A stretch of 64,000 nucleotides of DNA from Azophilus sp965215035 (GCA_965215035.1 OZ244040.1:2542001-2606000); one strand, 5' to 3'. Positions 1 to 7,550 are shown, numbered from the stretch's first letter. Translations and numbers: made by a program. Notes: generated by a model not told the origin, from the sequence alone.

Positions 1-50
1 GGCGCCAATCTAAGGCTTGCTCGACGCATCGCGCCGCGACGCCTTTCCTG

Positions 51-113
51 ATGGAAACACAAAAGCTTCAGAAAGTACTGGCCTCCCTGGGATATGGCTC
101 CCGTCGCGGGAAA
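51..113 (+). pseudogene. N-terminal fragment of an RluB/RsuA-type pseudouridine synthase
   Basis: Reading from the ATG at 51, the first 20 or so codons give METQKLQKVLASLGYGSRR. This matches the opening of the S4 RNA-binding domain of RluB/RsuA 23S/16S rRNA pseudouridine synthases, whose N-terminus typically runs EKLQKVLARAGHGSRRE. Homology stops at about base 113 and the next codons are unrelated, so the gene is broken here and fused to the region just upstream of the Fic gene. The fragment is in a different frame from Fic. I infer that the Fic-ATPase block was inserted into, or joined by deletion to, a housekeeping gene. The fragment is short, so chance similarity cannot be fully excluded. 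Confidence 0.55.
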
Positions 114-115
114 CC

Positions 116-1210
116 ATGCGCTCACCGCTACCCTGTGAGGTTCGAGACGGTTACCCGGGCGGGGTCGTCACCGCCCTGGCCGATCTCGTCCGCGCCATGA
201 ATTGCTACTATTCGAACCTCATCGAGGGGCGCAACACGCATCCGGTCGATATAGAACGAGCCATGCGCGACGACTACAGTGATGAGCCGGCGCAGAGAAA
301 TCTCCAGCTTGAGGCCCGTGCGCATGTCATCGTCCAACACTGGGTCGATGCGGGTGGCTTGGCCGGCAAGGCCGCAACTCGGGAGGGCATCCGCGAAATC
401 CACCGGCGTTTTGGGGAATTGCTCCCCGACGAATTGCTTTGGGCCGAAAACCCCGAATCCGGTGAACGCGTCCGCATGGAACCCGGCACACTACGCGAGC
501 GGGATGTGAAGATCGGCCACCATGTGCCGATCAGCCCGGGGGCGGTGCCGCGTTTCCTGGAGCGCTTTGAAAATGTCTACGGCAATCTCGGCAAGGTCGC
601 GACGATCTTGGCGGCGGCAGCGGCGCATCATCGCCTGCTGTGGATTCACCCCTTCCTCGATGGTAACGGACGTGTGGCACGACTCATGTCCCACGCGATG
701 CTGCACGATGCTCTGGAAACCGGCGGCATCTGGTCGATTGCACGCGGGCTTGCGCGCCGGGAGGGCGCGTACAAGACACACCTGATCGCATGCGATCAGC
801 CCCGGCGCGGCGACCTCGACGGGCGAGGCAGTCGCAGCGAGCAGGCGCTTGCGGAATTCACGCGCTTCTTCCTGCAAACCTGTCTCGATCAGGTGACATT
901 CATGGAGGGTCTGGTCGAACCGAACCGGCTGCGGGAGCGGATCGGAATCTGGGTTGAGGAAGAAGTGCGGACAAGCAATCTGCCGTTGCGGTCTGGCACC
1001 ATCATGGAAGCGGTTCTGTACCGTGGCGAGCTGCCACGCGGCGCGGTTGCGGGGCTTGTGGGCACGGGTCGCCGACAGGCAAGACGTATCGTTGCCGCGT
1101 TGTTGAAGGCCGGGGTATTAAGTGCCGCGAGCACTCGTGCGCCGCTCAGGATTGCGTTTCCGGCGACACTGGCTTATCGGTGGATGCCTGGGTTGTTTCC
1201 GGAAGCGTGA
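116..1210 (+). CDS. Fic family protein (class II AMPylase-like)
   Basis: This 364-residue protein has the Fic catalytic motif HPFLDGNGRVAR near residue 178, including the His that deprotonates the target hydroxyl and the GNGR phosphate loop. Near residue 33 it has SNLIEG, the N-terminal inhibitory helix motif (S/T)xxxE(G/N) that keeps class II Fic enzymes off. The last 100 residues look like a winged-helix segment (SGTIMEAVLYRGELPRG...). Fic proteins transfer AMP from ATP to a hydroxyl side chain of a target protein; the target is unknown here. The frame is open upstream to a TTG at 17, but that part overlaps the rluB fragment, so I prefer the ATG at 116. The N-terminus may be shorter than in intact relatives. 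A second, broken Fic gene lies near 26,500. Confidence 0.85.
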   Translation: MRSPLPCEVRDGYPGGVVTALADLVRAMNCYYSNLIEGRNTHPVDIERAMRDDYSDEPAQRNLQLEARAHVIVQHWVDAGGLAGKAATREGIREIHRRFGELLPDELLWAENPESGERVRMEPGTLRERDVKIGHHVPISPGAVPRFLERFENVYGNLGKVATILAAAAAHHRLLWIHPFLDGNGRVARLMSHAMLHDALETGGIWSIARGLARREGAYKTHLIACDQPRRGDLDGRGSRSEQALAEFTRFFLQTCLDQVTFMEGLVEPNRLRERIGIWVEEEVRTSNLPLRSGTIMEAVLYRGELPRGAVAGLVGTGRRQARRIVAALLKAGVLSAASTRAPLRIAFPATLAYRWMPGLFPEA

Positions 1211-1290
1211 TGAAGGCAAGTGGACGAAGAGCCATTTCGCCGCGGCAATCGAACCATAAGGCTGCCGAAAACCACACGGACAACCCGAAG

Positions 1291-2934
1291 ATGTCATACT
1301 TCCGCCCCATGCGCCGATTCAACACCGAAGGCCCGGTTCGCCCCGACGAGCACTATTGCATTCCGCCGCTGGAGCGGGTGGATATTGACAAGCTGCTAGG
1401 CTTTGTCCGCGACAAAAGATACTTCGTGCTGCACGCGCCCCGGCAGACGGGCAAAACCTCGGCGCTCTTGGCGTTGCGCGACCTTGTGAACAGCGGTGCC
1501 GCCGGCGACCTCCACTGCGTCTATGTCAACATCGAGGCGGCCCAGGCCATGCGCGAAGATGTGAAAAGCGCCATGCAGACCATCGTCGGTCGCATCGCCT
1601 CCCGAGCCCGCGCTTCCGGCGATGGTTTCCTGTACGAAGCCTGGCCGAGTATTTTCGAGACGTTCGGGGCCAATGCGCTTGAAGAGGCGCTGACCCGCTG
1701 GGCCGAGGCCTCGCCCAAGCCCCTGGTGTTGCTCATCGACGAGATCGACGCCCTGGTGGGCGACACCCTGGTGTCCACGCTGCGGCAGGTGCGCGCCGGC
1801 TACGACGCACGCCCGCAACGCTTTCCCCAGAGCGTCGCGCTGTGCGGCGTGCGCGATGTGCGCGACTACCGCATCCGCTCGGGCTCGGGGGAGGTTATCG
1901 CCGGTGGCAGCGCCTTCAACATCCGGGCCGAATCGCTGCGCCTTGGCGATTTCTCGCAGGTCGAGACGCAGACTCTGCTCGCCCAGCACACCGAAGAGAC
2001 GAGGCAGCCGTTCAGTCAGGCGGCGGTCGATGCCGTGTGGCGACAGACCCAGGGCCAGCCCTGGTTGGTGAACGCGCTGTGCGAGCGGGCCTGCTTCCGG
2101 GGCGAAGCCAGTCGCGACCGCACACGCGAGATCACCGAGCACGACATCCTTAACGCCCAGGAACAGATGATCCTCGCTCGGGTGACGCACCTGGACCAAC
2201 TCGCGGACAAGCTCGGCGAGAACCGGGTGCGCCGGGTGGTGGAGCCTTTACTACGGGGTGACGACGAGGACGCCGTCACGGTCGACAACATAGAGCACGC
2301 CCGGGACATCGAGTATGTGCGCGACCTGGGCCTTATTGCCGCGGATGCCCCGGTGCGCATCGCCAACCCGATCTACGCAGAGGTGGTGCCCCGGGAATTG
2401 GCCTGGGCCACCCAGGAGCGGCTGGTGCAGGAGACGGCCTGGTACGTCGGGCCGGACGGCGGCCTAGACGTTGAGAAGCTGCTGGTCGCCTTCCAGGCGT
2501 TCTACCGCGAACACTCAGAGCACTGGCTGGGCCGGTTCGACTACCGCGAGGCCGGCCCGCAGTTGCTGCTGCAGGCGTTTCTGCAGCGGGTGGTGAACGG
2601 CGGCGGTCGCATCGAGCGGGAGTATGGCTTGGGGCGCGGGCGCACGGATCTGCTGATTGTTTGGCCGTTTCCGGGCGAGCGGGACGCTGCGGGCGCGATG
2701 CCGGGGAGGGCGACCCGGTTCGTGATCGAATGCAAGGTGCTGCACCGGCGCCACGGCCTGGAGGCGACCGTTGCCAAGGGCCTTGAGCAGACCGCCGCGT
2801 ATATGGATCGTTGCGCAGGCACCGCCGGTCACCTGATCGTCTTCGACCCCGACGCGGACAAATCCTGGGATGAGAAACTATTCCGTCGTGATGAGCGGTT
2901 CGCGGGGCGGGCGATTGGGGTCTGGGGCATGTGA
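1291..2934 (+). CDS. AAA-like ATPase with C-terminal PD-(D/E)XK-type domain
   Basis: The protein of about 547 residues begins MSYFRPMRRFNTEGPV and has a Walker A motif APRQTGKTS near residue 50, then a Walker B motif LVLLIDEIDAL. The middle is the helical sensor region of STAND/AAA-like ATPases. The C-terminal 130 residues contain GRTDLLIVW followed by RFVIECKV, the D...ExK pattern of a restriction-endonuclease-like fold. Proteins of this shape occur as stand-alone genes in many bacteria and are of unknown function; mobile-element or defence roles are inferred from the family's scattered distribution. The ATG at 1291 is chosen because homology seems to start there; the frame is open to 1180, inside the Fic gene. 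A mosaic of pieces resembling this gene and the Fic gene lies at 10,216-10,310. Confidence 0.8.
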   Translation: MSYFRPMRRFNTEGPVRPDEHYCIPPLERVDIDKLLGFVRDKRYFVLHAPRQTGKTSALLALRDLVNSGAAGDLHCVYVNIEAAQAMREDVKSAMQTIVGRIASRARASGDGFLYEAWPSIFETFGANALEEALTRWAEASPKPLVLLIDEIDALVGDTLVSTLRQVRAGYDARPQRFPQSVALCGVRDVRDYRIRSGSGEVIAGGSAFNIRAESLRLGDFSQVETQTLLAQHTEETRQPFSQAAVDAVWRQTQGQPWLVNALCERACFRGEASRDRTREITEHDILNAQEQMILARVTHLDQLADKLGENRVRRVVEPLLRGDDEDAVTVDNIEHARDIEYVRDLGLIAADAPVRIANPIYAEVVPRELAWATQERLVQETAWYVGPDGGLDVEKLLVAFQAFYREHSEHWLGRFDYREAGPQLLLQAFLQRVVNGGGRIEREYGLGRGRTDLLIVWPFPGERDAAGAMPGRATRFVIECKVLHRRHGLEATVAKGLEQTAAYMDRCAGTAGHLIVFDPDADKSWDEKLFRRDERFAGRAIGVWGM

Positions 2935-3105
2935 GGCCTACCCGCGCTCAACCGAATGACCCCGAACGAGTACCTTCAATACTCCAAGGACCGCCCCTCT
3001 CAGCCTCACGTCCCCTGAACTCGCACAGGGGACATTTCTACTTTGCCTTGACGTTAACCCGTACACAATTTGCAATCGTGTTCCGTTCGCCGTAGGATTG
3101 CGGCC
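2935..3105. other. Intergenic stretch without a recognised gene
   Basis: No convincing coding frame is visible. The segment around 3033-3055 (cacaggggacatttctactt) resembles sequences found at the ends of some insertion sequences. There is no transposase beside it, so I only note the resemblance. Confidence 0.3.
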
Positions 3106-3231
3106 ATGGCGACGGTGATGGAGTTGAACGTGAGCGTAGGCACAGGCGGTGTGTCTGGCACGATTCTTGCTCACTCACTCACTCACTCACTCACTCACTC
3201 ACTCACTCACTCACTCACTCTCACCTATTAG
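3106..3231 (+). CDS. Small ORF containing a TCAC tetranucleotide repeat
   Basis: An ATG at 3106 (second ATG at 3118) opens a 41-codon frame starting MATVMELNVSVGTGG and then reading a HSLT four-residue repeat through the TCAC tract before a TAG. No family is recognised and it may not be translated. It matters because gain or loss of repeat units would change which frame is read after the tract. The +2 frame beyond it stays open to about 3464, but this is weak evidence in high-GC DNA. Confidence 0.25.
   Translation: MATVMELNVSVGTGGVSGTILAHSLTHSLTHSLTHSLTLTY
3171..3220. repeat. Tetranucleotide microsatellite (TCAC)12.5
   Basis: Fifty bases of perfect period-4 sequence, 12.5 units of TCAC (GTGA on the other strand). 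Tracts this long are rare in bacterial DNA and are typical of loci that slip during replication. It lies about 260 bp upstream of the gene that precedes the DGR target. Confidence 0.95.
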
Positions 3232-3480
3232 CTTGTAGGCCTAGATCTGGCGCTTCCCTGCTCCGCGTTCGCGGTGGGGCGCTCCGTTGCGATGAGGGTG
3301 TTCGGCGCGGCGTGCCGGCATGTTCCCCCTGTCTGCCCTGTGCGTTGCGCTGGTCTCGGCTAGAGCGGTTCTGCATCCCTGCGCGTCGTCCCGCCGTGCA
3401 GAGAAATCAATCCCCGAGTCGCACGCAGAGTCATTGGCCGTGCCGTGTGTTTCCGTTCAGTTAACCCACTAAAGAGGACG

Positions 3481-4280
3481 ATGAAAGCGATGAAAATCAA
3501 TTTGCTTGGAAACAGTTTATCGAATCCCTGCGCAGCGCCACCGAACAGGATCGTAGGAAGACGCTGATCGGCATCCGCGACGAAATCGAGACAATAGCCG
3601 GGCACCTTGCGCCCCCGATCACCGTACAGGGGATTCCGGGCGGAACGCCGGTCGGCGCCACCTACAACCTGAACGTCCGGCACCACATCGAATCGGTGAA
3701 CGAGGACGTGCTCACGAGCATCCGCGAGATCTTGGAACCCATGGCGATTACCGTCAATGTGCGGGGCGATGGCCCCGGCCTCGGCTGCCGGCTCGTGGAG
3801 CTTGCCCCAGTGATGGCTTTCCCCATTGCAGGGCATGAGCTGAAAACCGAGACCGAGACCTGCGAGAAGGTCGCGGCAAACTTTTGGGAACAGTTGGACG
3901 GTCGCCGTCTCAGCCACCTCGTGCTGGTCGGGCGGGCCGATCGGATGCCGTTCGGCGACGCCCGATACGGCGGCAATCGGGGACTGGCGCAGGCCCGCGC
4001 CAGTTGGGTCCACGAATGTTTGCGGCGGAATCCACCGGGGACGGAGGCCAAGCACCCCGCCGGGCATATCCTCGATGTGCTGGAGAACCGGACGATGCTG
4101 CTGAGCGCCGGTCCCCTCCACGTGCCCGCGTGCCGGGCGGATGCGGATTGCGATCCCGACGGGCGAGCCCGTGATCGCGGTGTCGATCTGTTCGCCTGCC
4201 TGGACGAGCCGACACCGCAAGCGGTTGAACCGGCGGCGGACGACGCGCGGACCGGATCTGGAATCCACGAAGGAGCATAG
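3481..4280 (+). CDS. OmpA-like domain protein upstream of the DGR target (apparent frameshift near the start)
   Basis: The downstream part (GTG at 3696 to the stop at 4280) encodes a soluble protein. Its segment LVLVGRADRMPFGDARYG followed by NRGLAQARASWV resembles the OmpA-like peptidoglycan-binding pattern (GHxD ... N..LS..RA..V). Protein-like sequence in the same frame extends upstream to a TAA at 3462 without a usable start codon. An ATG at 3481 with a good ribosome site (AAAGAGG) reads MKAMK and then runs into the A4 run 3493-3496. One extra A there, or a -1 slip, would join it to NQFAWKQFIESLRS. So the gene is either frameshifted by one base or uses slippage. It ends 2 bp before the FGE target gene, whose ribosome site lies inside it, suggesting co-transcription. 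The OmpA assignment is tentative. Confidence 0.5.
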
Positions 4281-4282
4281 CG

Positions 4283-5269
4283 ATGACCAATTCAAATCAA
4301 CTGACATCCGCGCCGTCCGTTGCAAGGGGCATGGCGGCTGTGGCGTTTGCGGCACGAACAGTACCGGCCCTCGGAAGCGGGCTGGCGCGTCTTGCGCTCT
4401 ATCTTTGGGTGGGTTTGCTCGGTTTGACCCCGGTGGCCCTAGGCGCGGTGGCGGGTGGCGGATTGTCTCCCGGCGACCGTTTCCGCGACTGTCCGGTTTG
4501 CCCCGAGATGGTGATGGTGCCGGCGGGCGTCTTTGTCATGGGTTCGTCTTCCAGCGAGGAGTCCCGTCAGAGAGACGAAGGCCCGCAGCACCGGGTGAGG
4601 ATAGCCCGGCCGTTTGCGGTTGGGGTTTACGAAGTGACCTTCAGCCAGTGGGACGCTTGCGAGCGGGACTTTGGTTGTGGGATCTTTGGAGACGACGAGG
4701 GTTGGGGCCGCGGCGCTCGTCCGGTGATCTTTGGAGACGACGAGGGTTGGGGCCGCGGCGCTCGTCCGGTGATCAATGTGAGTTGGAACGATGCCCAGGA
4801 GTACGTGGGCTGGCTGTCGGAGAAGACGGGGCAGGCCTACCGGCTGTTGAGCGAGTCGGAGTGGGAGTACGCCGCACGTGCGGGGACAACGACGCCGTAT
4901 CACTTCGGGAGGACCATTTCCACGGACCAGGCGAACTATCACGGGGACTACACTTATGGTGCCGGCAAAAAGGGGATTTATAGGGGCAAGACGGTGCCGG
5001 TCGGGCAGTTCCCGGCAAACGAGTTCGGCCTGCACGATGTTCACGGCAACGTTTGGGAGTGGGTTCAGGATTGCTGGAACGATAGCTATGACGGGGCGCC
5101 GAGGGATGGAACGGCTTGGGAGAATGGGGATTGCACCGAGCGCGTTTTGCGCGGCGGCTCCTGGCTCAACGATCCGTGGCTCCTCCGCTCCGCGATCCGC
5201 CTCTGGGGCACCGCCGGCAGCCGCGGCGACAGATTCGGCTTCCGCGTGGCCCGGACGCTCACCCCATGA
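4283..5269 (+). CDS. FGE-sulfatase/C-type-lectin-fold protein, DGR variable target
   Basis: This 328-residue protein has a hydrophobic segment (about residues 32-56) that probably anchors or exports it. It then has a formylglycine-generating-enzyme (SUMF1) domain: MVMVPAGVFVMGS, PVINVSWNDAQEYV, RLLSESEWEYAARAG, FGLHDVHGNVWEWVQDCW and the closing RVLRGGSW ... RFGFRVAR. In DGR systems this fold serves as a binding scaffold, not an enzyme. The last 42 codons form the variable repeat (5136-5260), which matches the template repeat at 6830-6954 with changes almost only at template adenines. A perfect 45-bp tandem duplication at 4681-4770 doubles the 15-residue unit starting IFGDDEGWG. The start at 4283 has an AAGGAG site 9 bp upstream. 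The avd and RT genes follow on the same strand. Confidence 0.92.
   Translation: MTNSNQLTSAPSVARGMAAVAFAARTVPALGSGLARLALYLWVGLLGLTPVALGAVAGGGLSPGDRFRDCPVCPEMVMVPAGVFVMGSSSSEESRQRDEGPQHRVRIARPFAVGVYEVTFSQWDACERDFGCGIFGDDEGWGRGARPVIFGDDEGWGRGARPVINVSWNDAQEYVGWLSEKTGQAYRLLSESEWEYAARAGTTTPYHFGRTISTDQANYHGDYTYGAGKKGIYRGKTVPVGQFPANEFGLHDVHGNVWEWVQDCWNDSYDGAPRDGTAWENGDCTERVLRGGSWLNDPWLLRSAIRLWGTAGSRGDRFGFRVARTLTP
4681..4770 (+). repeat. Perfect 45-bp tandem duplication inside the DGR target gene
   Basis: Bases 4681-4725 and 4726-4770 are identical and keep frame, so the protein carries the same 15 residues twice (IFGDDEGWGRGARPV). Identity of the two units indicates a recent event or one maintained by conversion. 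Confidence 0.97.
5136..5260 (+). repeat. DGR variable repeat (VR)
   Basis: This 125-bp stretch aligns without gaps to 6830-6954 (offset 1694). The core 5165-5236 differs from the template at 20 of 28 template adenines and at one other base (C to A at 5233). Flanking bases are identical except C to G at 5254, in the region expected to hold the initiation-of-mutagenic-homing site. Template AAC codons have become CTC, GAT-type, ATC, GGC, AGC, GAC and TTC codons. This is the signature of adenine-specific mutagenic retrohoming. Confidence 0.95.
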
Positions 5270-5297
5270 ATCGTTACCTCTTTATGTCATGGGGGTT

Positions 5298-5319
5298 CCA
5301 AGGGGGCTTGCCCCCTTGG
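5298..5319. promoter_or_regulatory. Perfect GC-rich hairpin just after the variable repeat
   Basis: CCAAGGGGG, a 4-nt spacer CTTG and CCCCCTTGG form a perfect 9-bp stem about 38 bp downstream of the VR and 29 bp after the target stop codon. In the Bordetella phage DGR a GC-rich cruciform (8-bp stem, 4-nt loop) after the VR is required for efficient target recognition. This hairpin has the same design, though it is further away. It could instead be a transcriptional stem-loop; no T-run follows. Confidence 0.6.
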
Positions 5320-5367
5320 CCGAAATTTCGGATGCCTGGGGCAATGGAAGCGGAGATAGGAGGTTGA

Positions 5368-5778
5368 ATGAATATGGCTGAGGGTGGTGCCGATGGTCCG
5401 GCGGCAACGGCGGACCACACCCGCGCCACCGGCGCGGCGCTGGAGGCGCACTACCGCTTCGTCGTGTGGCTGGTTTCGGCGGTGGAGCGCTTTCCGCGCA
5501 GCCGCAAGTTTCTGCTGGGCGACCGCATCCAGGCCGCAGCCCTCGACGTGCTGGAGCGGCTGATCGAAGCCACCTACACCAGGCGGCGCACTAGCCACCT
5601 GGCCCAGGCGAACCTCGGCATCGAAAAGCTCCGGTTCCTGTGCCGGCTGGCTCGGGACCTGCGCTGCCTGGACCACCGCCGCTACGAGCACGCGGCCCGC
5701 AGCCTGGACGAGACGGGACGCAAGGTCGGCGCCTGGAGCAAGGCGCACCGTGCCAAAGAAAGAACACAATCTGTTTGA
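5368..5778 (+). CDS. avd: DGR accessory variability determinant (Avd-like, four-helix bundle)
   Basis: This 136-residue, helix-rich, basic protein has no enzyme motif. Its segments HYRFVVWLVSAVERFPRSRK and FLLGDRIQAAALDVLERLIE match the Avd family (23S rRNA-intervening-sequence-like four-helix bundle). Avd binds the DGR reverse transcriptase and template RNA and is needed for mutagenic cDNA synthesis. A strong ATAGGAGG site lies 5 bp before the ATG. The gene sits between the target and the RT, and its 3' end overlaps the RT start by 29 bp, which suggests translational coupling. Confidence 0.9.
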   Translation: MNMAEGGADGPAATADHTRATGAALEAHYRFVVWLVSAVERFPRSRKFLLGDRIQAAALDVLERLIEATYTRRRTSHLAQANLGIEKLRFLCRLARDLRCLDHRRYEHAARSLDETGRKVGAWSKAHRAKERTQSV

Positions 5779-6997
5779 CGGCATTGCCTCGTTCCCGGCC
5801 CTGCTCGCGGCCGGGCTGCGGGCGGCGAAGGGCAAGCGCGCCAAGCCGGCCGCGGCGGCGTTCCTCGCCAACCTGGAAACCCAGGTGCTGCGCCTGGAGC
5901 GCGAACTCCAAACGGGTAGATACCGTCCCGGCCGCTACAAGACCATCGAGATCTTCGACCCCAAGCACCGCGTTGTTTCCGCCGCGCCGTTCCGCGACCG
6001 GGTGGTGCACCACGCCCTCTGCGCGGTGTGCGAGCCGATCTTCGAGCGCGGCTTTGTCCACGACAGCTACGCCAACCGGCTCGGCAAGGGCACCCATCGC
6101 GCCGTCGCCCGCTACGAGCGGTTTCGCGACCGCCACCGGCATGTGCTGCGCTGCGACATCTACCGCTATTTCCCCGCCATCGACCACGAGATCCTGAAGC
6201 GCGATATCCGCCGCCGCATCGCCTGCGGGCGCACGCTCGCCCTGGCTGACCGCATCATCGACGGCTCGAATCCACAGGAGCCCGTCAATCTCCACTTTCC
6301 CGGCGACGACCTGCTCACGCCGCTGGAGCGCCGCCGCGGCCTGCCCATCGGCAATCTAACCAGCCAATTCTTCGCCAACCTGTATCTGGACGGGCTGGAC
6401 CATTTCTGCAAGGAGGTGCTGCGGGCGAAGGGCTACCTGCGCTACGTGGACGATTTCGCGCTGTTTCACAACGATCGGGAGCAGCTCGAAGAATGGCGGC
6501 GACGCATTACCCGATACCTCGATGGCCGGCGGTTGCGGCTGCACCCCCGCAAGACAGTCATCCTATCGACCGCCGAGCCCGCGCCGTTTCTCGGTTTTGT
6601 GCTGCTGCCGGGCGGCTATCGAAGACTGCCCGAGGACAACGTGCGCCGCTTCCGCAACCGGCTGCGCGGTCTGCGCGACCGCTGGCGGCACGGCACCGTC
6701 ACCAAGGAGGAGATTCGACGGCGGGTGCGCTCCTGGATTGCCCACGCCGAGCACGCGAACACCTGGCGCCTGCGCCAGTCCATCTTTCGGGCGTCGCGGT
6801 TTGGCGCCGCCCGGGAGCCTGACCATCCCCCGAGCGCGTTTTGCGCGGCGGCTCCTGGAACAACAATCCGAGGAACCTCCGCTCCGCGAACCGCAACAGG
6901 AACACCACCGGCAACCGCAACAACAACAACGGCTTCCGCGTGGCCCGCACGCTCAACGACCGGGGCCGGTCGCCCCACGGGGCGGCCGGGCGAGTGA
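5750..6997 (+). CDS. DGR reverse transcriptase
   Basis: The frame starts at GTG 5750, inside the end of avd, and can encode 415 residues. RT motifs are clear: FRDRVVHHALCAVCEPIFE, the DNA-binding QG-motif variant GNLTSQ near residue 201 (diagnostic of DGR RTs) and the catalytic YVDD near residue 232, followed by FLGFVLLPGGYR. The recognisable enzyme ends near VRSWIAHAEHANTWRLRQSI at about 6790. The remaining 70 or so codons run through the template repeat in another frame and form a low-complexity Thr/Ala-rich tail, so the functional C-terminus is probably earlier than the stop. It copies TR RNA with errors at adenines to diversify the target at 4283-5269. Confidence 0.93.
   Translation: MPKKEHNLFDGIASFPALLAAGLRAAKGKRAKPAAAAFLANLETQVLRLERELQTGRYRPGRYKTIEIFDPKHRVVSAAPFRDRVVHHALCAVCEPIFERGFVHDSYANRLGKGTHRAVARYERFRDRHRHVLRCDIYRYFPAIDHEILKRDIRRRIACGRTLALADRIIDGSNPQEPVNLHFPGDDLLTPLERRRGLPIGNLTSQFFANLYLDGLDHFCKEVLRAKGYLRYVDDFALFHNDREQLEEWRRRITRYLDGRRLRLHPRKTVILSTAEPAPFLGFVLLPGGYRRLPEDNVRRFRNRLRGLRDRWRHGTVTKEEIRRRVRSWIAHAEHANTWRLRQSIFRASRFGAAREPDHPPSAFCAAAPGTTIRGTSAPRTATGTPPATATTTTASAWPARSTTGAGRPTGRPGE
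6830..6954 (+). repeat. DGR template repeat (TR)
   Basis: This 125-bp match to the VR is rich in AAC codons when read in the target frame, with 28 adenines in the core, many in AAC triplets. That is the classic design for placing random residues at chosen sites. It lies inside the 3' end of the RT reading frame, read in a different phase, so template and RT share DNA. The sequence after it (up to about 7020) shows no further gene. Confidence 0.95.
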
Positions 6998-7034
6998 CGA
7001 GCGTCCAGGGATGGTCATGATGAGCACAGGGGCA

Positions 7035-7070
7035 CCGCCCCTCTTGCCCCACGATGTGGGGGAGGGGCGG
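7035..7070. promoter_or_regulatory. Strong bulged stem-loop downstream of the template repeat
   Basis: CCGCCCCTC pairs with GAGGGGCGG, and inside it CCCCAC pairs with GTGGGG around a GAT loop, with TTG as the only bulge. It lies 80 bp after the TR. It may mark the 3' end of the TR-containing transcript or help fold the template RNA. There is no T-run, so a standard terminator is less likely. Confidence 0.5.
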
Positions 7071-7141
7071 CCCCGACTCCCTTCTGACGGACCAGTCCTC
7101 GCGAACTAAGGGACACCCGACACGAATGGCGCAGTCGGAGA

Positions 7142-7240
7142 TACCAAACCGTCCCTGCGGGTTCGTTTCCAGCGAACGGATTCGGCCTGCACGATGTTCA
7201 CGGCAATGTATGGGAGTGGACGGAGGATGGTTGGAATGGT
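7142..7240 (+). pseudogene. Fragment of a second FGE-type (DGR target-like) gene
   Basis: One frame reads YQTVPAGSFPANGFGLHDVH and then GNVWEWTEDGWN, matching the same part of the intact target at 4283-5269 (VPVGQFPANEFGLHDVHGNV). Homology ends abruptly on both sides and no RGGSW or variable end follows. It is a remnant of another target gene, placed right after the TR. Its loss suggests the cassette once had more than one target. Confidence 0.75.
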
Positions 7241-7550
7241 CGCCGATCCGAAGTCTCCGCCAGGGCGGGCAGCCTACCAACCCTTTGGCATCGGTGTTGG
7301 GCGCATCCACGCGCTAAAGGGCGGCGGAGAAACGACCACGCGCCACACGATCAAGGCCGCGCATATCGCGCTGAGTGCGCCTGCTCAGCGCTGCGTGCAT
7401 GTTCGTTTGGTTCTCTCGAACGGCTATCGTTGGCTTTGGCTGGGCATGGCGGCAAGCAGGTCTTCCAGCGATTTCGTGTGGCCGCTCGCCAGTTCGTCGT
7501 TGGCCTCGCGCCTGGACGCCACAGACTCCGACGCGTTGGCGGGCGCGTGG

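Noticed and set aside
3360..4355. Long minus-strand frame of 331 codons opposite the OmpA-like gene
   Set aside because: No recognisable motif; the plus strand has a ribosome site, coupling to the target gene and an OmpA-like pattern. It is a shadow of high-GC coding DNA.
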